This document shows positions 47,601 through 57,625 of a DNA stretch of 64,000 bases, one piece after another; within the stretch, counting starts at the first letter, position 1, and every line of letters begins with the position of its first letter. Origin of the DNA: Venturia oleaginea (Eukaryota; Ascomycota; Dothideomycetes; Venturiales; Venturiaceae); the NCBI GenBank assembly GCA_013176395.1, contig JABMLP010000001.1, positions 1,984,001 to 2,048,000 on the forward strand. Direction: 5' to 3'. The position numbers and the translations under genes are program-made. Below the pieces are notes generated by a model. It did not search any database and was not told the origin of the DNA. It saw nothing but the letters and a program-made list of their open reading frames with translations.

Positions 47601-48601
47601 TTCATGGGTTGCCTTGAACAAAGCGATGTTCTCTTCAGAGATGGGCGTCCGTCTTGAGAAAGGAAGATGGCAAACTCTGCGATTAACCAACCGGCCAAGG
47701 CGCGAAGCAAGCAATTCGTACGATTGTCGTAGCAGAGGCTTCAGAACCAGGACTCTGGCAAGAGATATGCCGTAACTGATCGCAGTCGCAAGCAGCGGAA
47801 TGAGGAGACTGGTTTTTCCATCGCCCATTTGGACTTGGTAGACAGAGTTATTGCCAGACGCGGGTGCGCACATCTCCATTGCCAGCTGTGCCTGATATCG
47901 TCGAATTGTCAAATTTTGTTCAGTCTCAACCAGGATCCAATCTGGATGATCCTTAGCACTCCATCCCTCCTGGCCTGCCGAGTGCAGCTCTTGAATCAAT
48001 TCTGACTTGGAGCCTCGGAGAACCCTCTCAGCACGCTGGGAAAGAGCCAGCCGTGTAGCAAACGCTGTCAAAATCTGCTCCCATCGCATTAGTACCGATA
48101 TGTAAGAATCTCGAGACAGCCTTTCTAGAAGAGAATGTGAGTTCGTTGGGGCCCAGGCTCCGACTGCATGCAAGAGACCATCCTGATCACACTGTCGGAG
48201 CTGCAAATCTTCTTGAAAAATAGATAAAGCCTCTTCTGATTGCTTTTTCATTGCTCGGCGATGTTCCTTGAGATCCCAAGAACTGATGAATCCATCTTTT
48301 GGCTCGACGGGGGCGGGGGACTTTTGATAAGCCTGCAGGCTCTGCTCCAACTGCTGACCGAATTAATGCAGATTGTGGTCTAGACATGTTAGCTGACTGC
48401 GATTCTAGTATCTCTTGCAGAGACAAACGACATCAAGCCATGTATTCCAAGTACCGGCTGTCAAAAAAGTAGATGAAGCAGACTAAAGTCTGAATTGATG
48501 ATCGTGAGCATGCCCATATATATACACGATTGAGGGGCTCGTGTTCAAGCTAGTGCAAATGAGGTGAATGAAATGAGTTCATTTGACACCTGCAAGATTA
48601 G

Positions 48602-48662
48602 ATCGATATCGATAAATTTCTGGCAAATCTCAAGGTCGAATCGCCAGAAATTTATCAGCATC
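48602..48662. repeat. TTTCTGGC hairpin element, copy C (best preserved)
   Basis: Perfect 14-bp arms GATAAATTTCTGGC (48611-48624) and GCCAGAAATTTATC (48643-48656) with an 18-bp loop, extended outside by ATCGATATC. It lies in a gap of the DUF3638 gene just behind a GTAGGT splice donor. Confidence 0.75.
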
Positions 48663-50934
48663 AAAGCAAGACTGAGCAATAGGTTTCTAGAATAGAGATG
48701 TACAGGTGTGAAGAAGATTGAACCTACCTGATTGCGCGTAGTAAGGACGCAGGGAGAGATTCAAGCTCAGTGGTATCTAACAGGGCAGTCTCAAACCTGA
48801 AAACTAGTCCAGGTTTTAGTCTAGGTAAAGAAGGAGGTTGGGCTGATTTCAGAATCGTGAGCAAGTCCGGACAAATTTGCTTGGGTTCAGATTTGGGCGT
48901 CGTCTCGATCCCCGGCCACACAGGCAATTCGGCCTCATCCTGTGGGCTGGGGATCCGATCTAACAGATCCTGAACCTGTTGAATGTATTGGTAAAGTTCA
49001 CTGTTCTGATGAGCCCTGGAAAAGATTGTCGCACAGGAAGCCATAGCATTCGCGACCGAGATATTTGGAAATACTACTCCAGCTGGAGCAATAGGTCCTT
49101 CGGGCCACTGCCTCGCCAAATTAAACCTCAGCTTTTCAAGTTGATCCTCAACCACCTGTCGGTGCTCTTCTTGTGCAATCTTGAGTTGCTTTTCTCGCTG
49201 AGCTCTAGCTAAACCTTTCGGTGCAACCCACTTGAATGCCTGTTTACTCGCTCGGATAGCTGTATCCAAGGCCTCTGTGCTTGGTATTAGCCCAATAGAT
49301 AGTTGGTAAGAATGACTTTCAGGCGGCAGCATGTCGCGAAATAGCTGAGAGCAATGTATAGCAATGAATGTCTGGATGTGCTGAAAGATATCGCCCTCTC
49401 TGTATGCAAACTGACTCAGTATAAAGCTCAGTTTCCAGTTTCCTCCGGGGCTCTGCAGCCTGCAAGCTTCAAACAGAGATCCCCAAATGTCTTTCAAACA
49501 GATACTCTGAATCTCTTGGAACGACTTTGGAAGATACTCGTCTCCAAAGCCAGAGATTGATGGCCATCTGAGCATTTCTTCGAAAAGATCTGGATGTATT
49601 TTGTGCTCCCGGGGACGAGTGCGAAGCAAGTTTGCAGTCTCGAATACGCGATCTCCGCGCTCTGAGCGGTTCACGTCCCTTGATTGGTACACATAGTCTT
49701 TTGGCTGGGCTCGCTCGCTTTTGAGGGTGATCTGGCGTTCGAAACCTAGAGTTTCGCATCCTTGATCTCCAATGCAATTCGTAGTTTTCGCGCATGGCCA
49801 GGTTTCATGTAGGCTGTGCTTTGTCGTAAAGTATGCGATACTTCTCAGAATCTTGTTCAATGTCTTGGGTCAAGAAAAAGAAGCCCTCGTGCTGTGAGAA
49901 GGAAGAAATCGTAGGATGCCAACAAACTTTCTGCATATCCTTCTTGCCCTTGGGTTTGTACTGACGATCTGGAGTCAAACGAGCGACTAGCTCTAGGATT
50001 GATATCTCTTCGCATGTCAATGGTTCTGTTGATTTCAGCATGGGTTGGCGAAGAATCTGCAATGCTCTTCGCGTCCCAGTCTGCTCTGTCCATAGATCCG
50101 GCAACACAAATGTAGTCAATCCGTGCAAGTACGCCAGAAATAAGTTGGAGAGACGATCCGTGGGGGTTTGAATGATTTTCGAGTATTCATCGCAACGATA
50201 GCGGAAATACTTGACTTGGTTCATAATCCGGAGATCGATGCTGACCGAAACATGAGCCTGATGTTTTGTAACGGCGACGGGTCCGTAGGGTATCATAATA
50301 TGACGTTGAGGAGGTCCATGAGCATCATGCGAGCGTAGAATGAGCTTGTTGGGACAGCCCGCATCCTGGTTTCCGTCAACAATGGCGTCGTAGTCCGAAG
50401 AAATCAGTTCCCCACGTCTGTTGATAGAGAATTTGAGCCCATAGCGGCGCAGCTCAATCTGTACGCTGTTTGTGTTATCGACAAACATGAGGATGTGGTT
50501 TGTTGTCTCCAGATGGCGTAGTATCGATTGCACATTTTTGAAAGTAGGGTGGTGCTGAGGGACTAAATGGAAACCCGAGGAGGCCATTATCGAAGTCTTG
50601 AAGTCCAGCCTCCATATTCGATCTGACGAAGCATTCCATAGATCCTGGAAGGGTCGGAATTCCACCACGTTGGAGCCCAGATCCAACCAGTGGACAATTT
50701 CTTCTACACAGTAGTCGGGAAGATCGCCTTGAAAGATCTGACTCGGTATCAATTCCAAACGGCGCCCTTCAAAGCTCGCTCTTATTATAACTTTGTTGTC
50801 TTCCAGGTGCCGAAAATACAACTATCGAGCTGTCAGCACGAGAGAACAGCATGTCATAGCGGGGCCGATATTTCAGGTCCACTTAACATGCCAGAACCGA
50901 AGATGTATTTTGGAATTGAGCCCATCAATCTGAG

Positions 50935-51005
50935 ATCAAGATTGATAATTTTCTGGTAATCTGGAATGTCTATCCTGCCAGAAAATCATCGATATCGATC
51001 TTGAT
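50935..51005. repeat. TTTCTGGC hairpin element, copy D
   Basis: Left ATCAAGATTGATAATTTTCT-GG (50935-50956) and right CCAGAAAATCATCGATATCG-ATCTTGAT (50978-51005) form an imperfect palindrome of 71 bp. It is inside a ~277-nt intron of the DUF3638 gene whose flanking exons end ADHK-like and resume LYFRHLEDNKVII. Confidence 0.75.
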
Positions 51006-52645
51006 TTAGAGACGTTGAACTGAATTCAGTTGCACGGGTAGAGGGACACGAATCGAAGGACCGGCGTACTGGTGCCAGGGGCCTGAGAAGATGAACATAC
51101 CTTGTGATCAGCTAGAGTGCCCACACTGGCGTACATCATGCCACCAATTTTTGTCGGCAGCACATGCAAAGCGTGCTAGCATTATGTTAGCAGTTGAAAA
51201 ATTTCCGCTAGAATTCTGGGAGACTTACTTCGCCAAAAACACGTCGGTACGTTGAATCCCTCCCAATGTCGGAAGGAACCGTCTGAATAGACTGACCGTC
51301 GGCTGTAAATTCGCCAGTGAGAATGTTATAGTGCAACAAACTAGGACCCGGTGACGGTGTCTGATTCTCAGCCCATGGGTTTCGTTTATTAGGAGCGTTT
51401 AGAAATGTCCACTGGCCTTCGAGCGTAGTTTCTTTGCATCTGGTGAGCAGTGCGGCAGTCACTCCTTTGCTGACACGGAGAATCAAGGCTCGAAGGGCAG
51501 GCTCTAGGGTCTTGCTGATCTCAAATCCTTTCAGGACCATTTCTTTGGCGTGATAAGCTAGACATTGGACGTCTCCAGGGAGGTTCTCCCGCACAATTAG
51601 CGAAGCCGTAGTGAAGTTCTCAACATCTTGATCGTCGTTGAGGACGTGTGGGATATCTGCAACATCCACGTCGAAGGTCATTTTGACAAGCGTTGCCAAC
51701 TTGAATAGCTGAAGGCCGCTACAGCTGGCCCCTGAGTCTCGAGTGGCTGTAGGGCCCTTTGCGAGGCGATGCAAGAGTTTCAGAGAACTCTGTCGTAATT
51801 TTCGCAGTTGATTGAATGCTCGGGCACGAATGTCTTCTGAGATAGCGAAGGACGCAAGGCGGAGAATCAGTATTGCCATCAAGACCAGGCCATCTGAAGA
51901 TACGGACCTTTGGGCAGCTGGTAGACACAAAACTTGCGAAAATTCGGGCTGGACTTTTGCTGGGACGTCAAAACGGCTTTCTGTGTGTCGTAGAAGGCCC
52001 AGACGCTGTCGTTATTGATATATACGTTCTTCAATTCAGCGGGGATTCTTATGGTCTTCAAACCAATGAGCTGGACTGGCTTTTTGATCTCTTTCAGCAT
52101 AATCCGAGCTTCGCCACGGACGTACTTTCCCGAGAGGTACTTGTAAGAGGTCAGGAAAAAGTCTTCTTCCGTCTTCTTTTCATTGACCAGAGACTCTCCT
52201 TGGCGCCCTAGATCATGTATGATCATCCAAGTACTGTCCTCCAAGCTCTGAACCCTTCTGTCGGGTCGAGTTCCACGATTAGAACTTTCTGAGCATCTCG
52301 ATCATCAGGCAGTGGCCATTCATACCTTGTGATCTTCAGCCCTTCAGCTTCAGGTTCAGCTTCAAGCAGGCATTTTTCGCATGTTTGCTCGTCGTGTTGC
52401 TTCTGAGGCCCAATGTCATGGTCTCAGTCTGCATAATGCTGCATCAACAACGCATACTGCTCTTCGAGGCCCTGCCAAGCAACCGTCTTTTGCTGCCTAT
52501 CGACTGCCGCCTCACTTTCAATGATTGAGCGAACCTTCTGGTGCGTTTTGGATTGGTCAAAGAACCTCATGAAGAATCGGTCCATCTGGCACGGTAACGA
52601 ACACGGTGGCGTGATCCTTAGATTGGCAGGTGTTACTTGATGCAT

Positions 52646-54273
52646 GTTCAGATCGGTGAATTAAGTCGAAGTGTAGACGATGAATGTGAGTAGGCTTGAG
52701 CGGACAGAGTCAAAGATACTGAGGGCGCTGGATTGGGGCGAATTCTTTTCCAGATAACGAGCTGATGTTCGTCCACGGCACGGCGAGGCCACTAATTCAT
52801 GCCATGTTTGACCGGTTACAAATCGAAGAGGCATGCTGAGATGTAAATCCTCAACTGAAAATCGATAACGATAGATTTCTGGCGATTTTAGTTACAAATT
52901 CTCCAGAAATGTATGGAAGTTGATCCCGAGGTGGGTAATTTCAATACCAGCAGGAACTCCGGTGTCGAGATAGCTGGATCTGCCTTCCTTTGGTCAGCGG
53001 GAGAAAGAGCGGAAAGTTCATGACGAGGCGCAATATGAAAGACACTTACCCGGACTTTGGCGAATTTGTTGTCTTATTCGATTATAATGCTCCGCCAAAT
53101 GGCAATCCTGACATTACTCGTCCTGCCGTCATTGCGGTTCCTTCAATCCGAAGCCAAACTCGATTACCAGGAAGCTAGCGCTCAAAGGATATTATTTCAA
53201 CTCGACATCAGTATCAGGGTATTTCTGGTGATTATTTGGAGAACAATGGCTAGGACATGAGCGATATTGATGTGAAGCTAGGGACGGCGAACTATTTTCT
53301 CCTGTGCCTTGGAACCTATAGGTTGGTTGGTTTTGAAATCCAATGCTTTTAACATCTTATAGAATGTCCAACCCTCCTGAGTCCAAGGTTTGACATTTCA
53401 AGCTGGAGATTTTACCGGAAATTCCGCGTTTTCTGGCATGACATCCAAATATGTGACTCAATCGAGATCAGTCGTGGTGAATATTCTTTTCTCTTTGCTT
53501 CGCATGCTGTGATCCTCTCCGATCCATTCTCAACCAATCCTACTAATAGAGCGAGCACTTCACGGGCAATGCTGTCTCCACCTCTTTCCAAGCATTGCTA
53601 TCATAGACGTGCAGCCTCGCGTTCAGGTACATTCTTTCTTACCATCGGCCTCTTTCCCATTGTATGCCCATTGTCCAATTTTGATTCCATCAACTACAGC
53701 TCTCTCGAATGCCAACCAGCGGCGATGGATTCATCGAGGTCAGAGGTTGACAAGGGTGGTAGTAGGTGAGGCGATATGGTAAAGCGAATGTGAATCTCTC
53801 TCGACGCTTTTGACGCGTCCGCAAGACCAATGGATGTATTCGAGAATGGAGGTTGGTGCAGACGCGTCACGTAACGGAGGTCCGAGTCGTGATTAATAAG
53901 TAGAAAGCATCGACCATATTCTACTCGGACAGTTCTTTTTCTCAGCTTCACAGAACACCACCATAAATCAACACCAGAGCTTGAAACTAGCTGGGTTCTT
54001 GACAGTACGCTGTCACGGAGCCAGAGACCATCGAAAACCTCACGATTCTATCCCATCACCCCTCTACTCAGCAACGGTGGATCTTTCCAAATATCGACGT
54101 AACGTCAACATCGATACTTGAACAGAAACCTAAGAGACCTGCAACTCTAGTAAATCTTCCATGTTGGCCTAGAGACGCGGATCTTGAATTAAATCTAGCT
54201 TTGCAATTATGAGTGCGGTAAGGTGATGTGACCGTTTTCCCAGTAATGAGAATGTCACAGCTATTGGATAAGA
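52646..54273. other. 1.6-kb gene-less stretch left of the MULE
   Basis: Contains hairpin E and two possible half-elements (tatttctggtga near 53220 and gttttctggcatg near 53431). No gene. The missing 5' part of the DUF3638 gene was looked for here and not found. Confidence 0.45.
52861..52924. repeat. TTTCTGGC hairpin element, copy E
   Basis: Left ATCGATAACGATAGATTTCT-GGCGA (52861-52885) and right TCTCCAGAAATGTATGGAAG-TTGAT (52900-52924). It lies ~215 bp upstream of the first recognisable residues of the truncated DUF3638 gene. Confidence 0.65.
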
Positions 54274-54283
54274 CTTAAACTTC

Positions 54284-54355
54284 CGGTTAATTGCTGAATA
54301 CCAACATACATTCGATTTTCTTGCAGTTACATACATTAAATTGCAGTTACATACA
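54284..54355 (+). repeat. MULE left TIR
   Basis: 72 bp matching the reverse complement of 59553-59624 exactly. The word TTGCAGTTACATACA occurs at 54321-54335 and 54341-54355, and again just inside at 54396-54410. Confidence 0.93.
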
Positions 54356-54826
54356 CTAAATTTAATTGCGCGCACATACAATCCCGCAAGGGTAATTGCA
54401 GTTACATACATAATTCATATTGGCCCAACCGCCGCAATGCCGCAGTGCCTAAATCACGTGAATATTGTCTCCCGCCTCGTCTGAACCTCGTTGCAGCCTA
54501 CGATCAAAAATCCAGTTGCCATAAGCAAGAATAAGCCTTATCGCACTGCTTTTAAGCGATCGAGGCTTGTTGCAACTGGGTTGAAGCTGCTGCGTTTGGA
54601 GTTGGGTCAACTTTGGGTAGTGAAAATTTTCACGGTCGCACGTCATTTAGGCGAGGTACCCTCTATTATCTAGCGTTCGGGATGTAATCTGCGGCTTATG
54701 CTACGATCTACTATGAGGGACTTCAGGCAACTGACCGCCCGTCTTGTCGCAATAATCCTATGGCCCTGCCTTAAACATTAACACTACCGTACACTATTCT
54801 ATTACTACCTTAATCGTACGCTTGCA

Positions 54827-57454
54827 ATGGATACCCCACCACCTGAGGACCGCCCTCGCTACCCTAGCCTCACGATTGGGATGGAATTTGAGTCTAATGA
54901 ATCTGGGGTAGATGCTATATACGACGCCATCATTGAGGCCCGCGAGAGCTTCAAAGTCGTTACTGGTACTAACCGGTTCTGGTATGCTATATGCCGTCAA
55001 CCCAAGGCCGCCAGAGGAGAGAATGATAAGGATAAGTGTCCTTTCAAGGTAAGTCTACAAAATTATCGTATTACGGTGGTCCTAATAGCTTTATAGGCTC
55101 GTATTGCCTTCACAAAAGACTCCCCTCGCCCTGTCCTACGCTCTCTCGTACCTCATAATTGTCCTACCCAGGCTCACGATAGCTGGCGCGCTCCCAATAG
55201 CGTACGCTACCAGAAGCGCCATAACTTTACGGTAATCGCCAATGATCGCTCAATCAAGCCTAAAAATATCAAGACCAACGCGCGCCTTACAACCGGACAC
55301 ACTATCACGTACAATACGGCATGGAGAACCAAGCAGGCTGGTCTTCTTGATCTCGATGGAGACACTAAGCAGCAGTTTGAACTGATCCTACCAATGCTTC
55401 GCTTCCTCAAACAACAGGGCTCTCTTCTCAACGGCGAGATTACTAAGCAGGTTCTTGAGGATGTTACAAACCAGGAATTAGGCTATGATGGCGCCTTCAC
55501 ACGCGTCAAAAGGAGCGAGGATGGTGTTTTTCAAGCAGCCGCAGTGTTACCTACAGCGATGGTAATTGCCTGGCACCATAAAAGGAACCTCCTCGTCTTT
55601 GACGGCGCTCATTGCTCCTCTAAATACGGCGGTATCCTACTTATTGCAACAAGCCTCGACGCTAACGAGAATACACTGGTTTTGGCCTGGGCAATCGTAC
55701 CTACCGAGTCAATTGAGTGGTGGTGTTGGTTTTTTGAGCTTCTACAGATCAACCTTATCTCCCGTTACATTACACAGCCATCAGAGGATGACCCGGAAGA
55801 AGAAGAGGAGGATGAACTACGTATCAGCATTATTACTGACCGCGGCAAAGGCCTTGATCCATCTATCGCAAAGTACTTTCCTTACCCTCTCGCTCACCAC
55901 TACTTCTGTACTCAGCACTTGGCAGAGAATGTCCGCAAATACCACGGCCAGGATGTCGAGATCTTGTTCCGCAGAGCGTGTCAAGCCCCTACTAAAGCCG
56001 CCCATTACGCCCTCGTTGAGCAGATTCGCGCCCTCGATAACGGCGATGCCGCGGTTGCATACATTGAGGCTATTGGCGAGAAGGACCGTTACTGTAAAGC
56101 CTACGCGCCACTTACTGAGTATCCTCGGTACAGCCATACAACTTCGAACATTGGAGAGTCAATGAATGCACGTTACCTGGAGGAGCGAAAGATGACACCA
56201 TTGCATATGCTTGAGGCTATCTGGACCAAGGAAATGCAGCGAATCTGGAAGCGCGCAACCTTTGACCATGGGAAGGAAGTTATCCACGGCCAACCCCTTA
56301 CTCAGTATGCGGCACAGCATCAGTATGACCGCTATGAAGTTGGCCGTAGGATGATTGCCTACACCTCCAGTACATTCGTTGTATTAGTACGGCTTCACGA
56401 CTCACCCGGAGCTCCTGGATGGGTGGTTCACCTCAAAAAAGGTAAATGCGATTGCCTTGAGTGGCAGGACCATCGTCTCCCTTGCGCTCACGCATTCGCT
56501 GCATTTATACATCAACAGCTGGATTTTGAGAACATGTATACAGTCTATCCTCCCACCGTTTATACGAGATTGAACTCTCGTAATACCTACGAGGGATCAA
56601 TGCGCCCAATTGTGTTCTCAAACCTCATTCCAGATGGAACCACGTTGCCAAATGAGGCCGCCCGTAAAGCAGGGCGACCTCGAGAGAAGTGTTATCGAGT
56701 TGACAACACCAATACTCGTATTCGCAAAGATTCTAGGCGTAAGGGTGACACTGCCGCCGCTAGATCTACTCGTAAAGCCAAAAAGCAGAAGCGTCAGGAT
56801 GATATTGAGGCCGCCGCCAGTGCAGCTCGAATTCAGAATCGCAAGGATACCTTCGCCCTCAGTGACCGAGTGCGCGCTTTATGCGACACCTCCGACAAAG
56901 AATCTACTCCTAAAAACACTGCCAAATCGACTACTAAACCTACTAAATCTGCCACCAATTCTACGCTTAAACCGGCTTTAAATACAACGCCAAAATCGAC
57001 ATCTACACGCTCAAAATCGGCCGCTACGGCTGCAGCCCCAATTGCGATATCTGACGACGACGAGCAATCTAGCGATGATGATGATACTGAACCTCTGCCT
57101 TCTACCTCTGCCGCCGCCAATATCACCTTCGTATCCCGCGCAGAAGCCGAAGCTGCAGTTATGAGTGATGAATACGCCATTGCCGAGGCCGCCGAGTTAT
57201 ACTTGAACCGTGGTGACCCTGATGCCGGTGACGATCAGGACGAGGCTGAATCTCAGCCTAACTCAAGCAGATGGCTTCTAACACCATTCGGCTCTACTAC
57301 TGCTGCTACTCAAGAGTCCCTCCGCCTATCTCCACGGCAAAAGCGCTCTGCAGAGCCATCATCAGTAGAGCCTCCTATTCCGAAACGTATTCGTGGTCCC
57401 TGCGGCATTTGCCGTGATCCAAATCACGCATTTTTGGCATGCCCAAAGCGGTAA
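54827..57454 (+). CDS. MULE transposase with SWIM finger and C-terminal zinc knuckle
   Basis: Exons 54827-55048 and 55097-57454 (GTAAGT...TATAG), 859 aa, fully open. The N-terminus has a FAR1-like DNA-binding region (FKVVTGTNRFWYAICRQP...KDKCPFKARI). The catalytic core has Asp243 (VFDGAHCSSKYGG), Asp322 (IITDRGKGLDPSI) and Glu428 (TTSNIGESMNARY). The SWIM finger starts at residue 525 (CDCLEWQDHRLPCAHAFAAF). A long Ser/Thr/Lys/Ala-rich, acidic-patch tail follows (SDDDEQSSDDDDTE). The protein ends in CGICRDPNHAFLAC, a CX2CX4HX4C knuckle that is uncommon in this family as I know it. It cuts and pastes the element by acting on the TIRs. No damage seen. Confidence 0.93.
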
Positions 57455-57625
57455 TCTCTGTATATATTTTGAACAATGCACTGAACCGTTTGAGGGTTGA
57501 ATCGCTCAAAAACACCATCAAAACATCTGTACATTCTTCTCTTTTTGGACTAGTCTCTTTTTTGCGGCGTTGCGGCGTTGAGGCGGCTACATATTATATT
57601 TGCAATCATATATAAATTGTATGTA

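Larger units (their letters stand above)
44690..52645 (-). pseudogene. Giant DUF3638/DUF3645-type ('ubiquitinyl hydrolase') gene, disrupted
   Basis: Parts of one ~3,000-aa fungal protein appear in order on the minus strand. From 52645: MHQVTPANLRITPPCSLP, an EKCLLEAE segment, EDSTWMIIHDLGRQG, TYRRVFGE, VHWLDLGSNVVEFRPFQDLW. Then the ATPase-like DUF3638 core with VYQVQMGDGKTSLLIPLLAT (Walker A-like, ~47820) and ARDILDESDEILDPKSQVVW (Walker B-like, ~47450). Then TVGFAGTDDNQDLLPLSIKQ, CMRMRKLGSGHSLMFVAP, and CPFKKSPIPFFRAL at the end. Damage seen: in-frame stops near 52430 (TGA), 47035 (TAA), 46620 (TAA) and 45215 (TAA); single-base frame changes near 52240, 48370, 47520, 46080 and 45615. The N-terminal ~700 residues are absent upstream. 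Hairpin elements C and D lie in gaps, D inside an intron (50824-51100). Fungal relatives are annotated as ubiquitinyl hydrolases, but the family's activity is not well defined. Confidence 0.8.

Noticed and set aside
57560..57590. GCGGCGTTGCGGCGTTGAGGCGG as a regulatory site
   Set aside because: Simple GC-rich repeat inside the MULE 3' region, weakly mirrored near 54430; no independent support for function.
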